From assembly GCF_029285175.1 (NCBI RefSeq), contig NZ_JABEDH010000002.1:930001-994000 (forward strand): a DNA stretch of 64,000 bases. The letters are read 5' to 3'. Under the pieces are notes generated by a model. The model ran no database searches and had not been told where the DNA came from. It saw only the letters and a list, made by a program, of their open reading frames with translations. The DNA is from Sulfitobacter sp. M05. GTDB lineage: Bacteria > Pseudomonadota > Alphaproteobacteria > Rhodobacterales > Rhodobacteraceae. Shown here one piece after another: positions 36,866-46,981 of the stretch (positions are counted from its first letter, which is position 1; each line of letters begins with the position of its first letter). The translations under genes and the position numbers were made by a program.

Positions 36866-37510
36866 ATGAACAAGAACGCAGACCTGCCGAATACGATTGC
36901 GATTTTCCCATTGGGGGGCGCGCTGCTTTTGCCGCGTGCCCGATTGCCTTTGCATATTTTCGAACCGCGTTACCTTCAGATGATCGAGGATGCGCTGAAA
37001 ACCGACGAACGGCTGATCGGGATGATTCAGCCGAACGAGGCCCCGGGCCGTAAGGGCAATGGGTTGCAATGCATCGGATGCGCCGGTCGTATCACCCAGT
37101 TTTCCGAAACCGAAGACGGGCGGTACATGATCACCCTTGGTGGCATGTCGCGCTTTCGGGTTGTCAAAGAGGTGGAAGGGTTCAGCCCCTATCGCAAATG
37201 CGATGTCAGCTGGGACGGGTTTGAACGGGACCTTGGCAATGACGAACAGGACAGCGGTTTCGACCGCGAGAGCTTTCTTGCCCTGTTGAACCGGTACTTT
37301 GACGCGCAGGGCCTGTCTGCGGATTGGGACACGATGAAGGAAGCCGACGACGAGCTGCTGATCAACTCGCTTTCAATGATGCTTGACCTTGATCTGGAAG
37401 GGAAGCAGGCGCTGCTTGAGGCTCCCTCGCTGGAGACCCGGCGCGAGACTTTGATAACACTGATCGAATTTTCGCTTAGGGGCGGAATGGACGAAGGATT
37501 CATGCAATGA
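36866..37510 (+). CDS. LON peptidase N-terminal (substrate-binding) domain protein
   Basis: A 214-residue protein consisting of the Lon N-terminal domain without the ATPase or protease. It begins [26 protein letters not shown] and continues with [32 protein letters not shown] and LGGMSRFRV. Its role is unclear. The product may assist protein quality control in line with its thioredoxin-chaperone neighbour. It overlaps the Trm112 gene by 4 nt. Confidence 0.93.
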   Translation: MNKNADLPNTIAIFPLGGALLLPRARLPLHIFEPRYLQMIEDALKTDERLIGMIQPNEAPGRKGNGLQCIGCAGRITQFSETEDGRYMITLGGMSRFRVVKEVEGFSPYRKCDVSWDGFERDLGNDEQDSGFDRESFLALLNRYFDAQGLSADWDTMKEADDELLINSLSMMLDLDLEGKQALLEAPSLETRRETLITLIEFSLRGGMDEGFMQ

Positions 37511-37692
37511 GTGACACAAGTGTCAATTTTGACCGCCGGATGCTGGAGGCGCTGATTTGCCCGCGCAGTCAGACCACGTTAAGTTATGATGCCGAGCGTC
37601 AGGAACTGGTTTCGAAAACCGCCGGTCTGGCCTATCCGATCCGCAACGGTATCCCCGTGATGCTGATCGACGAAGCGCGGGTGCTGGACTAG
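37507..37692 (+). CDS. Trm112 family protein
   Basis: A 61-residue Trm112-type zinc-ribbon-like protein, starting [20 protein letters not shown]. The core [20 protein letters not shown] then [20 protein letters not shown] is characteristic. Of the two usual CPxC pairs only one cysteine is obvious, so zinc binding may be lost. Trm112 proteins activate methyltransferases; the partner is unknown. Its TAG stop lies in a short palindrome shared with the convergent hydroxylase gene. Confidence 0.9.
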   Translation: MSDTSVNFDRRMLEALICPRSQTTLSYDAERQELVSKTAGLAYPIRNGIPVMLIDEARVLD

Positions 37693-37705
37693 GGTCAGGA
37701 CCCTA
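37690..37705. repeat. Palindrome containing both convergent stop codons
   Basis: TAGGGTC-AG-GACCCTA is an inverted repeat with 7-bp arms and a 2-bp centre. It is the entire space between the Trm112 gene and the UbiH-type gene, and its outer TAGs are their stop codons. CTAGGGTCAGGA also occurs at 22366-22377, right at another stop codon, and TAGGGTCAGGA-like sequence occurs at 48425-48436. Confidence 0.6.
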
Positions 37706-38929
37706 AAGCGGCTTTCCCTGCATCAGGCGCGGCAGATCACCGGTCAACCCCGCCGCTTCGCGGATAAATCCACGTCGCAGGCCGGGCAGGGCATTCACCG
37801 CTGCCATCCCGATGTCACGCGCCATGCGTACCAATGGATTGTCGTTTGAGAACAGTCGGTTAAAGCTGTCTGTCGCAAGTGCCAATGTGGTGTTGTCGAA
37901 CCTGCGCCATTCCTGATAACGGGCCAGCGCGGCGTCTGATCCGATGTCCTCGCCGCGTCGGGCGGCATCCGCGATGACCTCTGCCAGTGCAGCGATGTCA
38001 CGCAAGCCCGCGTTCAGACCCTGTCCGGCAATTGGATGCACGCCGTGTGCCGCATCGCCTACCAAGGCAATCCGTGGTGCGATCATTTCATGTGCCAGCG
38101 ACAGGCCCAACGGATAACAATAGCGTTTGCCAGCCAGCTTTACCTCGCCCAGAAAACTGCCGAAACGGGGCCGTAGGACATCAAGATACTCTTCATCCGT
38201 CAGGGCCTGAATGGCTTTGGCATTCTGATCCGTTTCACTCCAGACAATTGACGAACGGTTGCCGGTCAGGGGCAGGATTGCCAGCGGTCCGGGGGGCATA
38301 AAGAACTGATGGGCAATACCCTTGTGCGGCAGGTCATGTTCGATGGCGCAAACCAAAGCCGTCTGGCCATAGCTCCAGCCGATCCGTTTGATCCCCGCGC
38401 GCTCACCGGTGCCGGTGTTGCGTCCGTCTGCGCCGACAGCCAACCGCGCCCGAACAGTTTTGCCCGAACCCAGCGTCAGGGTGATGCCGCTGACATCTGC
38501 GGCCTGAGCCACAACCGTTTTGCCGTCCAGAAGCGTGATTGCCTCGGTCTTGGCGACTGCGGCTTGCAAGGCTTGCCGCAGATACCTGTCTTCGAGCATG
38601 AACCCCATCGGGCCTTCTTCGATCTCAGCATGATCGAAATGCATGAACATGGGCGAAGGGCCATCACCGGCCCGCCCGTCGGTGACTTTGATCTCCAACA
38701 TTGCTTGGGCGTTTTGCGCTACGTCTTTCCAGATGCCCACCGCGTCCAGCAATCGGGTCGAGGTCAGCGCCAGGGCGTAAGAGCGCCCGTCGAATTCCGG
38801 GTCGTCACGCACAGCAGCCTTTTGCGCGTCAATCAACGCAACCCGTTGCCCCGTCTGTGCCAGTGCCAAGGCAAGCGTTGTGCCATTCAGCCCGCCGCCG
38901 ATAATCGCGATATCTGTATCAAAATCCAT
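37703..38929 (-). CDS. UbiH/COQ6-family FAD monooxygenase (ubiquinone biosynthesis)
   Basis: A 408-residue flavoprotein hydroxylase. FAD motif 1 is IAIIGGGLNGTTLALALAQ, motif 2 is RLAVGADGRNTGTGERAG, and GDAAHGVHPIAGQGLNAGLRD gives the family's GD motif. The UbiH/UbiF/COQ6 pattern fits a ring hydroxylase of ubiquinone synthesis; the exact position is unknown. The start at 38929 (MDFDTDIAI) was preferred over the 39019 start because the FAD strand then lies near the N-terminus. Convergent with the Trm112 gene. Confidence 0.93.
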   Translation of the reverse strand: MDFDTDIAIIGGGLNGTTLALALAQTGQRVALIDAQKAAVRDDPEFDGRSYALALTSTRLLDAVGIWKDVAQNAQAMLEIKVTDGRAGDGPSPMFMHFDHAEIEEGPMGFMLEDRYLRQALQAAVAKTEAITLLDGKTVVAQAADVSGITLTLGSGKTVRARLAVGADGRNTGTGERAGIKRIGWSYGQTALVCAIEHDLPHKGIAHQFFMPPGPLAILPLTGNRSSIVWSETDQNAKAIQALTDEEYLDVLRPRFGSFLGEVKLAGKRYCYPLGLSLAHEMIAPRIALVGDAAHGVHPIAGQGLNAGLRDIAALAEVIADAARRGEDIGSDAALARYQEWRRFDNTTLALATDSFNRLFSNDNPLVRMARDIGMAAVNALPGLRRGFIREAAGLTGDLPRLMQGKPL

Positions 38930-39017
38930 ACCGCTCAATATGGTGTGTCGCCGGGGATTGTCCATGTGCGCAAGCGTCGCTACCTTCGCGTCAAACACAA
39001 CAAAAAGGGGATGTGCC

Positions 39018-40346
39018 ATGCAGGATTGGCTGACAATGACGGCGGCGGATTTGGGTCGCGGAATTGGCGCGGGCGAAATTGATCCGGTGGCCCTGACTCA
39101 GACCTATCTGGACGCAATTGACGCTCATCCCTTACGCGATCGTATCTATGCACGGGTCACCGCCGAACGGGCATTGGCAGAGGCCGCAGCCGCGGCAGAA
39201 CGCGCGTCCTCCGGCCACCGCCTGTCCCTCCTGGATGGTGTCCCTGTGTCATGGAAAGACCTCTTTGATAGCGCAGGAACCGTAACAGAAGCGGGGTCGA
39301 AGCTGTTGGCGGGGCGGGTGCCGGATAGGGATGCGGTTGTGCTGGTCAATGCCACCGCTGCCGGTCTGGTCTGTCTGGGCAAGACCCACATGAGCGAACT
39401 GGCCTTTTCCGGTCTGGGGCATAATCCCAGCACCGCCACACCGCCTTGTGTGAATGATGCCGAGGCGGTTTCGGGCGGATCATCATCGGGTGCCGCGGCG
39501 TCGGTCGCGTTCAATCTGGCGGCGGCGGCGATTGGGTCTGACACCGGTGGCTCCGTGCGCATTCCAGCGGCGTGGAACGATCTGGTCGGGTTGAAAACCA
39601 CATCGGGCCGCCTGACACTTGAGGGGGTTGTGCCTTTGGCGATGAAGTTTGATACGATCGGGCCGCTGTGCCGATCGGTTGAGGATGCCGGTCTGCTGCT
39701 TGCTGCGCTTGAAGGAGGGGCAGCGGCAGATTTACGTCACGCCGGGTTGGAAGGGCGGCATTTCGCGGTGCTTGAGACCGTTGCGATGGACGATTTGCGC
39801 GATGCCCCGCGCGCCGCGTTCGAGGCGGCATTGGATCAATTGCGCGTGGCAGGTGCGCGCATCACCACCGTTACAGTGCCCGAGGTTGCCGAAGCGATGG
39901 AGCTTTCAGGTTGTCTATACACAACAGAGGCTTATGGGTTGTGGCGTGAGGTGATCGAAGCGAACCCCGGTGCCATGTATCACGAAATTCTGGAACGGTT
40001 TCGTCTGGGTGGCGGGCATTCAGGTGCCGACTATATCGCGGCCTGTGCAAAGCTGGATGCCCTGCGGGCCGGATATGACGCGGCGGTGGCCGGGTTTGAC
40101 GCGGTCCTGACCCCAAGCGCCCCATCGCTGCCGCCGAATTTGGCAAGGCTTGAGGCCGATCACGACTATTATCTTTCCGAAAACCTGTTGGCCCTGCGCA
40201 ACACGCGAATTGGCAACCTGATGGGGCTAAGCAGCCTCACCCTGCCCACAGACACGGCTTCTTGTGGTTTGATGGTATCCTGCCCACCAAATATGGAAGA
40301 ATTACTGCTCAGACTGGGCGCGGCGATCGAAGAGGCGCTGCGCTGA
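39018..40346 (+). CDS. Amidase signature family enzyme
   Basis: A 442-residue amidase with the Ser-cisSer-Lys triad: Lys80 (LLDGVPVSWKDL), the GGSSSGAAASV region with the cis serine near residue 156, and the nucleophile serine in IGSDTGGSVRIPA. It starts at 39018 after AAAAGGGG. The substrate is not clear; it could be a general amide hydrolase. It is divergent from the UbiH-type gene, whose start lies 88 nt away. Confidence 0.92.
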   Translation: MQDWLTMTAADLGRGIGAGEIDPVALTQTYLDAIDAHPLRDRIYARVTAERALAEAAAAAERASSGHRLSLLDGVPVSWKDLFDSAGTVTEAGSKLLAGRVPDRDAVVLVNATAAGLVCLGKTHMSELAFSGLGHNPSTATPPCVNDAEAVSGGSSSGAAASVAFNLAAAAIGSDTGGSVRIPAAWNDLVGLKTTSGRLTLEGVVPLAMKFDTIGPLCRSVEDAGLLLAALEGGAAADLRHAGLEGRHFAVLETVAMDDLRDAPRAAFEAALDQLRVAGARITTVTVPEVAEAMELSGCLYTTEAYGLWREVIEANPGAMYHEILERFRLGGGHSGADYIAACAKLDALRAGYDAAVAGFDAVLTPSAPSLPPNLARLEADHDYYLSENLLALRNTRIGNLMGLSSLTLPTDTASCGLMVSCPPNMEELLLRLGAAIEEALR

Positions 40347-40464
40347 CATTGGCCTAAATGCCACAACCCCCTGTTGGCGGTCCGGTTTTTCTGGACGGGG
40401 CGGGGGGGCTTCGGTACTTTGACCGTAACGGGGCGCCAATGATCCCGAACCGAGGCAGTTGTAG

Positions 40465-41649
40465 ATGTTTTATCCCGAGCGGTTTTCGAACCTTCCGGCT
40501 CACGTGTGGCCGCGCCTGCGCGCCCTTTTGGACGTGCATGAAGGTGGCGGACCCCTGATCCAGATGACCATAGGCGAGCCGAAACATGCGTTTCCGGCTT
40601 GGGTCACCGATGTGATCACAGAAAATGCCGCCGGATTTAACCGCTATCCGCCCAATGACGGCTCTCCCGAACTCAAAGCGGCCATCGCCGGCTGGATCAA
40701 GCGGCGTTATGGTATCGACATGGACGGCGAAACCGAAGTGATGGCGCTGAACGGCACGCGCGAAGGGCTGTACAACGCGGTTGTTGCAATTTGCCCTGAA
40801 ACCAAAAACGGGCAGAAGCCGGCGATCCTGATGCCGAACCCGTTTTACCAAGTCTATATGATTGGCGCGATTTCCGGTGCCTCTGATCCGGTCATGGTGA
40901 ACGCGACCCTTGAAACCGGCCACTTGCCGGATTTCAGCGCGGTCCCCGAAGAAACGCTGAAACGCACCACGGCGGCCTATATCTGTTCACCGGCCAACCC
41001 GCAGGGCGCGGTGGCGGACCGGGCCTATTGGACGCAGTTGATAGCGCTGGCGGAAAAATACGATTTCAAGATTTTTGCCGACGAATGTTATTCCGAGATT
41101 TACCGCGATACACCGCCCGTCGGTGCAATGCAGGTGGCGGACGAATTGGGCACCGACCGCAACCGCATCGTCATGTTCCATTCGCTGAGCAAACGATCAA
41201 ATCTGCCGGGGCTGCGCTCGGGCTTTGCCGCCTCTGGTCCGGACACAATGCGCGAGATCAAACAGTTGCGGAATTATGCCGGTGCGCCTTTGCCGCTGCC
41301 CTTGCAGCAGGCCGCCGCCGCCGTGTGGAATGACGAGGCCCATGTGATCGAAAGCCGCGCACTTTATCAGGAGAAATTCGACATTGCCGACCGCATCTTT
41401 GGCAACGTCGCCGGATATGCCAGCCCCGAGGCGGGATTTTTCCTATGGTTGCCGGTGGAGAATGACGAGGCCGCCGCGGTGAAACTGTGGCGTGAAACCG
41501 GCGTCAAGGTGCTGCCGGGGGGCTATCTGGCCCAGGACACCAACGGGGAGAACCCCGGTAACAAGTATATTCGGGTGGCGCTTGTCGCGCCCAAGGACGA
41601 GACAGAACGCGGGCTGAAATTGATCCGCGATTGTCTCTATGCCGACTAA
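40465..41649 (+). CDS. Class I/II aminotransferase (DapC-like)
   Basis: A 394-residue PLP-dependent aminotransferase of fold type I. The phosphate and PLP contacts are in [41 protein letters not shown] and [16 protein letters not shown] (PLP lysine). The sequence resembles the succinyldiaminopimelate aminotransferase type (DapC), but related enzymes act on aspartate or other amino acids. It precedes ftsK by 16 nt, with only a short gap. Confidence 0.9.
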   Translation: MFYPERFSNLPAHVWPRLRALLDVHEGGGPLIQMTIGEPKHAFPAWVTDVITENAAGFNRYPPNDGSPELKAAIAGWIKRRYGIDMDGETEVMALNGTREGLYNAVVAICPETKNGQKPAILMPNPFYQVYMIGAISGASDPVMVNATLETGHLPDFSAVPEETLKRTTAAYICSPANPQGAVADRAYWTQLIALAEKYDFKIFADECYSEIYRDTPPVGAMQVADELGTDRNRIVMFHSLSKRSNLPGLRSGFAASGPDTMREIKQLRNYAGAPLPLPLQQAAAAVWNDEAHVIESRALYQEKFDIADRIFGNVAGYASPEAGFFLWLPVENDEAAAVKLWRETGVKVLPGGYLAQDTNGENPGNKYIRVALVAPKDETERGLKLIRDCLYAD

Positions 41650-41665
41650 GAACGAGGAACGAAGC

Positions 41666-44575
41666 ATGGCCTATCAGACACGCGGACGCGACCCATTGCT
41701 GGACAGCAACATGGCCGAAGCCATCGAGAAACGTGGCAAGGAATTGCTGGGGCTGGTGCTGATCCTGTTTGGCGTCATGTCCGCCATGATGATCCTTAGC
41801 TATACGCCCGACGATCCGAACTGGATGGTCTCCACCGATGCACCGGTGCAAAACTGGATGGGCCGGATCGGGGCGTCGATTGCGGCACCGTTGTTCATGA
41901 TTGTGGGCTGGGGCGCATGGGGCGTGGCGATTGTTCTAATTTTCTGGGGCGCACGGTTCGCTCTGCATTGGGGGCAGGACCGCGCGGTCGGTCGGTTGAT
42001 CTTTGCTCCGATTGCGGTGGCCTTGGGTGCCATCTATGCCGCTACGCTGGCCCCGGGGCCGGAATGGTTGCAAACCCATAGTTTCGGTTTGGGCGGGCTG
42101 TTTGGCGATACTGTGATGGGGGCGATCCTGACGATCCTGCCGATCGGCTCGACCTTTACGGTCAAGCTGATGTCGCTGCTGATGGGGATCGGCATCCTTG
42201 CACTTGGGGCATTTGTTCTGGGCTTTACCAAGGTTGAATTGCAACGTCTGGCGCGTTTCATGCTGGTGGGGGTGATCATGGCTTATGCGATGTTCATGAA
42301 CCTGATCGGGCGCGGGGCCAGCGGTGCCATCCATGCGGCACAAAACATGCAGGCGCGCCAGTCAGAGCGCCGCGAACAGCGCCGGATCGAAGCCGAGGAG
42401 CTTGCCGAATGGCAGGCCAACCAGCCGGCGTTCTCTGCACCTCCGGCCCCCGAAGTAGCCGCCGAGGCGGTTTATGCGGATGAAACACCAGAGGCCAAGA
42501 CCGGTTTGCTGGCACGTATGCCCGGGCTGATCAAACGCCCTGAGCCGATGCCGGAACCGGAACTGGTTGAAACCTATAGCGAGGCGGTTGTTGACGAGGC
42601 CCCGGGCGAGGACCGTATCAAGTCCAAAATCGCGAGTGTGATCAAGAACCGCGTGCGGACCGCAACGGCTGTGCATACGCCGGTTACTGCCCCGCTGACC
42701 AAAGGGCGCGGTCGCGGACCGGACGCATTGTTGCTGGACACAACCCCGCGCACACAATTGCCACCAGAACCGCCCTTGACCGCGCCAGCCGCCCAAGCCG
42801 AGCCGCGCCTGTCGATCAGCACGGTTGCCCCCTCCGCGCCGATTCCCGTGGCCCCTATGCCCGCAGCGCAGCAAGAGGTCGAGGTTGTCGAGCCTGTGGT
42901 AGAACCCTTGCCGCTTCAGGAGGCACCGGCCCCTGCAGTGCCCCCGATTCCGGTGGCAGAGCCGCGCAAGGTTGTTCAGCAACCGGTCCGCAAACCAACA
43001 CCGCCGTCCAAACAGGCCATCGCAGAGGCGCAGCCCGCGCTGAGCTTTGACGATACCCATCCGGGTTTCGAGCTGCCACCGCTGAACCTGTTGGAAAACC
43101 CCGAAGAGGTGCAGCGCCTTCACCTGTCCGATGAGGCATTGGAAGAAAACGCCCGGATGTTGGAAAGCGTGCTGGATGACTATGGCGTGAAGGGCGAAAT
43201 CGTCGCCGTGCGCCCCGGTCCTGTGGTCACGATGTATGAACTTGAGCCGGCCCCGGGCCTTAAGGCCAGCCGCGTCATCGGTCTGGCGGATGACATCGCG
43301 CGTTCGATGGCTGCGCTGTCGGCCCGTGTGTCTACCGTACCGGGCCGCAGTGTGATTGGCATCGAATTGCCCAACGAGAACCGCGAAAAAGTTGTTCTGC
43401 GCGAGATTCTTGCGGCGCGTGATTTTGGCGACAGCAACATGCGTTTGCCGTTGGCACTGGGCAAGGATATTGGCGGCGACCCTGTGGTTGCCAACCTTGC
43501 CAAGATGCCGCACCTGCTGATTGCCGGTACGACCGGGTCTGGTAAATCCGTGGCCATTAACACGATGATCCTGTCGCTGCTATACAAGCTGACGCCACAG
43601 GAATGCCGCCTGATCATGATCGACCCCAAAATGTTGGAACTGTCGGTTTATGACGGGATTCCGCATCTGCTCTCGCCTGTTGTGACCGACCCGAAAAAGG
43701 CGGTTGTGGCCCTGAAATGGACCGTTGGCGAGATGGAAGAGCGCTATCGTAAGATGTCCAAGATGGGCGTGCGCAACATCGAAGGCTATAATGGTCGGGT
43801 GCGTGATGCCTTGGACAAGGGCGAGATGTTCAGCCGCACGGTGCAGACCGGATTTGACGAGGATACCGGCGAACCGATTTTCGAGACGGAAGAGAACACA
43901 CCAGAGGCGCTGCCCTATATCGTCGTGATTGTTGACGAAATGGCCGATCTGATGATGGTTGCGGGCAAAGAGATCGAAGCCTGCATTCAGCGTCTGGCAC
44001 AGATGGCGCGGGCCTCGGGTATTCACCTGATCATGGCAACACAGCGTCCATCGGTGGACGTGATCACCGGTACCATCAAGGCGAACTTCCCCACACGGAT
44101 ATCGTTTCAGGTCACATCGAAAATCGACAGCCGTACCATTCTGGGTGAAATGGGTGCCGAGCAACTGTTGGGCATGGGTGACATGTTGTATATGGCGGGG
44201 GGCGCGAAAATCACCCGCTGTCACGGCCCGTTTGTCAGTGATGAAGAGGTTGAGGAAATCGTTAACCACCTCAAACAGTTTGGTGAACCGGACTATGTCG
44301 GTGGGGTTGTTGACGGACCCAGCGATGATAACGAGGCCAGCATTGATGCGGTGCTGGGGCTGGGTGGCAACACCGACAGCGAAGATGCGCTTTATGACAC
44401 TGCGGTTGCGATTGTGATCAAAGATCGCAAATGCTCGACCTCCTATATCCAGCGCAAACTGGCGATTGGATACAACAAAGCTGCGCGGCTGGTTGAACAG
44501 ATGGAAGACCAAGGTCTTGTGTCTCCGGCCAACCACGTGGGCAAACGCGAAATACTCGTGCCGGAACAGGGCTAA
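41666..44575 (+). CDS. ftsK: DNA translocase FtsK
   Basis: A 969-residue septum-associated motor that pumps DNA towards dif and activates XerCD. Four to five membrane helices occupy about the first 185 residues. A long Pro/Ala/Glu-rich linker follows, then the alpha/beta/gamma region. Walker A is [15 protein letters not shown] (about 620-634), Walker [12 protein letters not shown] (about 750), and [20 protein letters not shown] is the coupling motif. The C-terminal winged helix (about 900-969) reads KOPS. ATG 41666 follows GAGGA. It is normally adjacent to lolA; here an extra gene lies between. Confidence 0.97.
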   Translation: MAYQTRGRDPLLDSNMAEAIEKRGKELLGLVLILFGVMSAMMILSYTPDDPNWMVSTDAPVQNWMGRIGASIAAPLFMIVGWGAWGVAIVLIFWGARFALHWGQDRAVGRLIFAPIAVALGAIYAATLAPGPEWLQTHSFGLGGLFGDTVMGAILTILPIGSTFTVKLMSLLMGIGILALGAFVLGFTKVELQRLARFMLVGVIMAYAMFMNLIGRGASGAIHAAQNMQARQSERREQRRIEAEELAEWQANQPAFSAPPAPEVAAEAVYADETPEAKTGLLARMPGLIKRPEPMPEPELVETYSEAVVDEAPGEDRIKSKIASVIKNRVRTATAVHTPVTAPLTKGRGRGPDALLLDTTPRTQLPPEPPLTAPAAQAEPRLSISTVAPSAPIPVAPMPAAQQEVEVVEPVVEPLPLQEAPAPAVPPIPVAEPRKVVQQPVRKPTPPSKQAIAEAQPALSFDDTHPGFELPPLNLLENPEEVQRLHLSDEALEENARMLESVLDDYGVKGEIVAVRPGPVVTMYELEPAPGLKASRVIGLADDIARSMAALSARVSTVPGRSVIGIELPNENREKVVLREILAARDFGDSNMRLPLALGKDIGGDPVVANLAKMPHLLIAGTTGSGKSVAINTMILSLLYKLTPQECRLIMIDPKMLELSVYDGIPHLLSPVVTDPKKAVVALKWTVGEMEERYRKMSKMGVRNIEGYNGRVRDALDKGEMFSRTVQTGFDEDTGEPIFETEENTPEALPYIVVIVDEMADLMMVAGKEIEACIQRLAQMARASGIHLIMATQRPSVDVITGTIKANFPTRISFQVTSKIDSRTILGEMGAEQLLGMGDMLYMAGGAKITRCHGPFVSDEEVEEIVNHLKQFGEPDYVGGVVDGPSDDNEASIDAVLGLGGNTDSEDALYDTAVAIVIKDRKCSTSYIQRKLAIGYNKAARLVEQMEDQGLVSPANHVGKREILVPEQG

Positions 44576-44609
44576 GGCTTACCTCTTTACGACCTGTTAG
44601 CACACCAAT

Positions 44610-44643
44610 CACCGCCGGGTTTATATGCCCGGCGGTGTTTTTC
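44610..44643 (+). terminator. Rho-independent terminator after ftsK
   Basis: A perfect 10-bp stem CACCGCCGGG / CCCGGCGGTG with an 8-nt loop is followed by TTTTTCG. It lies 35 nt after the ftsK stop. Confidence 0.9.
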
Positions 44644-44895
44644 GTTGGGTCGGCGATTGCGCCGTTGTTGTTCACCGGCGCGAAAATTTGCAAATTTCTG
44701 GACCGATCCGCGCCAGATCGTGTAGCATCGCCTTGCTGGCCCCTATTTCCCGGGCTGATTAGCACAATATTTAAGCATAATCCCATTTGCCAGACGGCCG
44801 AATTTTTCTGCATTTACTGCGATATGGGCGGCATTTCGCCCCGGTATCGTGCAGCATATTCAAGATCCGGCTGGCTGCCTTGAAAGGAAATTCAC
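44644..44895. other. Intergenic region, AT-richer than surroundings, no gene seen
   Basis: The 250 bases between the ftsK terminator and the next gene contain no supported ORF on either strand. The stretch 44755-44820 is visibly richer in A+T (ATTAGCACAATATTTAAGCA and following). It may hold the promoter of 44896..45513; I could not define a -35/-10 pair. A GAAAGGAAATTCAC ribosome site lies next to the ATG. Confidence 0.4.
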
Positions 44896-45513
44896 ATGGC
44901 TGAAGCCGATGATCCGACCAGAAAGTACATGGAGGCGACGGAGAAATTTCAGGAACGCTTGCACAAACTTTGGAAAGTGGTTTTCAAAAAAGTCTCTTCG
45001 CATTTGCGATCAATGGTATCCTTCATCCGGCAGGTTGTGACTGTGGCCAAGGAACTGGCAGCAACTGTCGGGAAATCCGTTGTCGACAAGGTGGTGCGTG
45101 CCGGGCAAACGGTTGAGGCCATGATTACGGCCATACCCATCCTGTTGAAAGCGACGCTGCTACTGGGCAAAAGGATCATCGCGGTTATCAAGAAAGCGGC
45201 AGACCCCAAAGCGGTTATCGTGGCCTTGAAAAAGTTGTTTGCGCGGTATGTGCGGATGCTGATCCAGATATTCGTCTTTATCACCAACCTGATCCAAGAG
45301 CTGGATATTCTTGGTACGGTCTTTTCTGTGATCGGCACGTTTCAAAGCGTCCTGCGGATGATCTTCTCCTGGATCACCGAAGTGACCGGCGCAAAGGATG
45401 GCACCGCCAAAGCGCAGGGGATGCTGAAAAAGGTCTGGAAAGAAATGAAGAAGGAGGTGAAAGAGGCTCAGCTTTTGCGCAAGCAAGTGATGAAACTGAA
45501 GCTTCCGGCCTGA
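44896..45513 (+). CDS. Lysine-rich helical protein of unknown function
   Basis: A 205-residue protein, unrecognised. It is almost wholly helical and strongly basic: KLWKVVFKKVSSHLRS, LLKATLLLGKRIIAVIKKAA and the ending KKVWKEMKKEVKEAQLLRK. Two to three hydrophobic or amphipathic segments (such as MLIQIFVFITNLIQEL, and IPILLKATLLL) could associate with membranes. There is no signal peptide and no cysteine. It lies between ftsK and lolA, which are usually adjacent in this group. The ATG follows AAAGGAAATTCAC. It could be a membrane-active peptide-like or structural protein, but nothing shows which. Confidence 0.65.
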   Translation: MAEADDPTRKYMEATEKFQERLHKLWKVVFKKVSSHLRSMVSFIRQVVTVAKELAATVGKSVVDKVVRAGQTVEAMITAIPILLKATLLLGKRIIAVIKKAADPKAVIVALKKLFARYVRMLIQIFVFITNLIQELDILGTVFSVIGTFQSVLRMIFSWITEVTGAKDGTAKAQGMLKKVWKEMKKEVKEAQLLRKQVMKLKLPA

Positions 45514-45619
45514 ACGCTTTGAAAAACCGACCGTCATAAGCAATAAGCCGCCTTGTGATATCGCATAACAGCGCCTGACGCCCTATGTCTGATGCAACAC
45601 AGACAAACAGGTGAACACT

Positions 45620-46225
45620 ATGCGTATTCTCTCAACCGCCGTTCTTTCTATTGGGATGGCCCTTGCACTGCCGCTTGTGGCTGCGGCGCAAAAGCTGCCG
45701 CTTAATGATATCTCGGCTTATCTTAACAAGTTGCAGACCGCCAAAGGGGAGTTCACCCAGATCAATGACGACGGGTCGATCAGCACCGGCACCATTTATA
45801 TCAAAAGGCCCGGTAAGGTACGGTTCGAGTATAACCCGCCCGAAACCGCATTGGTTATCGCTGGCAGCAACACGGTTGTGATCTTTGACAAGAAGTCGAA
45901 CCAGCCCGCTGAAACCTACCCTTTGGCGCGCACGCCCTTGTCGATCATTCTGGCCCGTAAGGTTGATCTGGGTAAGGCAAATATGGTGACCGGCCACAGC
46001 TTTGATGGCACCGCAACAGTGGTCAAGGCACAAGACCCCGAGAACCCGCAATACGGCAACATCCAGTTGAAATTCACCGCCAACCCGGTTGAGCTGCGCC
46101 AATGGGTGATCAACGACGGCAACGGGTCGCAGACCACCGTAATTCTGGGGGACCTGCAAAAGGGCGGCACCCTGCCCAACCGCCTGTTCAACGTCGGCAG
46201 TCCGGGCAGCACGGCCAACCGCTAA
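45620..46225 (+). CDS. lolA: Outer-membrane lipoprotein carrier protein LolA
   Basis: Periplasmic LolA ferries lipoproteins from LolCDE to LolB. The 201-residue protein has a signal peptide (MRILSTAVLSIGMALALPLV, then AAA). The LolA fold follows, with AYLNKLQTAKGEFTQINDDGSISTG-type strands. Landmarks are GTIYIKRPGKVRFEYNPPE, IFDKKSNQPAETYPL and LRQWVINDGNGSQTTVIL. Start ATG 45620; GTG at 45611 is less likely. Its TAA stop is the first part of an intergenic palindromic repeat (CTAAAGC). Confidence 0.93.
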   Translation: MRILSTAVLSIGMALALPLVAAAQKLPLNDISAYLNKLQTAKGEFTQINDDGSISTGTIYIKRPGKVRFEYNPPETALVIAGSNTVVIFDKKSNQPAETYPLARTPLSIILARKVDLGKANMVTGHSFDGTATVVKAQDPENPQYGNIQLKFTANPVELRQWVINDGNGSQTTVILGDLQKGGTLPNRLFNVGSPGSTANR

Positions 46226-46327
46226 AGCTTTTCGCGTTTAACGAGAGATGTCACGCATCCCTTGCCGCGTTCGACCAGAGGGAGAGGCCGCGAACAAGGG
46301 GTGCAAGTTTTACTCGGGACGCTCTAG
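46222..46327 (+). repeat. Palindromic intergenic repeat, copy C
   Basis: 106 bp from CTAAAGC to GCTCTAG. The core TCGACCAGAGGGAGAGGC and GCGAACAAG match the family. The right arm ends AAGTTTTACTCGGGACGCTCTAG. The left end (TAA) is the lolA stop and the right end (CTA on plus, TAG on minus) is the stop of the transglycosylase gene. The repeat therefore fills the whole space between two convergent genes and terminates both coding sequences. Confidence 0.8.
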
Positions 46328-46908
46328 CGCAGGCGGCAGCCGGCCAATTGCGCGCGATACATCTGCGAGCGGGCATCAACTTTGCCCGCGACCCCGACCA
46401 ACCAAGACTTGCGGTTATAGGTCTGTTTGCGGAACCCGGTATGCCCCTCGTGATAGGCCAGATACTGGTTGCGGGCATCAGACAGCGACACACCGTTACG
46501 ATCCCGTGTCTGGTTCATATACCAGCCCATGAAATCCGTGGCGTCCTTGATCCGGTTCCGCTTGGCCGACCAGCGGTTCTGGTCTTCGCGGTATTCATCC
46601 CATGTTGCATCTAAGGCCTGTGAATAGCCGTAAGCGCTGGACTGACGCCCCATCGGGATCACCCCCGCAACATAGCGAAACGGCGTGCGCGCGTCAGCCA
46701 CGAATTTGCTTTCCTGATGGATCGTCGCCATCATCACATGCATCGGGACGCCCCATTTGCGTTCCACTTTACGGAACGCTCTCAGGTACTGTGGGCGCTC
46801 TCTGAGAAGGCTGCAGGCATTGTCCAGATTATGCGGCGCAGACGACTGTCCACCGCCGCAGGATCCAACCAGCAACACAAGTATCAGGGCGCGAAGGGTT
46901 CTGCTCAT
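46324..46908 (-). CDS. Lytic transglycosylase (SLT domain), probable lipoprotein
   Basis: A 194-residue protein with a lipoprotein-like signal (LRALILVLLVGSC, Cys17). The SLT domain has the catalytic glutamate in MATIHQESKFVAD, and the downstream QALDATWDEYREDQ and NAYLAYHEG-like YLAYHEGHTGFR motif. It cleaves peptidoglycan glycan strands to 1,6-anhydro products. The TAG stop is provided by the flanking palindromic repeat. It converges with lolA. Confidence 0.87.
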   Translation of the reverse strand: MSRTLRALILVLLVGSCGGGQSSAPHNLDNACSLLRERPQYLRAFRKVERKWGVPMHVMMATIHQESKFVADARTPFRYVAGVIPMGRQSSAYGYSQALDATWDEYREDQNRWSAKRNRIKDATDFMGWYMNQTRDRNGVSLSDARNQYLAYHEGHTGFRKQTYNRKSWLVGVAGKVDARSQMYRAQLAGCRLR

Positions 46909-46981
46909 TTGCCTCTCGCTTTTCGTCTTTTATGTTTTGCACCAGTTTAGCCGATTTTTCAGCCGCGTGACATCACAATTT

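Noticed and set aside
38309-39082. 257-codon frame opposite the UbiH-type gene
   Set aside because: Antisense to the FAD-binding motifs of the hydroxylase; it also spans a divergent promoter.
43580-44536. 318-codon frame opposite ftsK
   Set aside because: It is antisense to the conserved FtsK motor; the composition follows the antisense codons and there is no recognisable motif.
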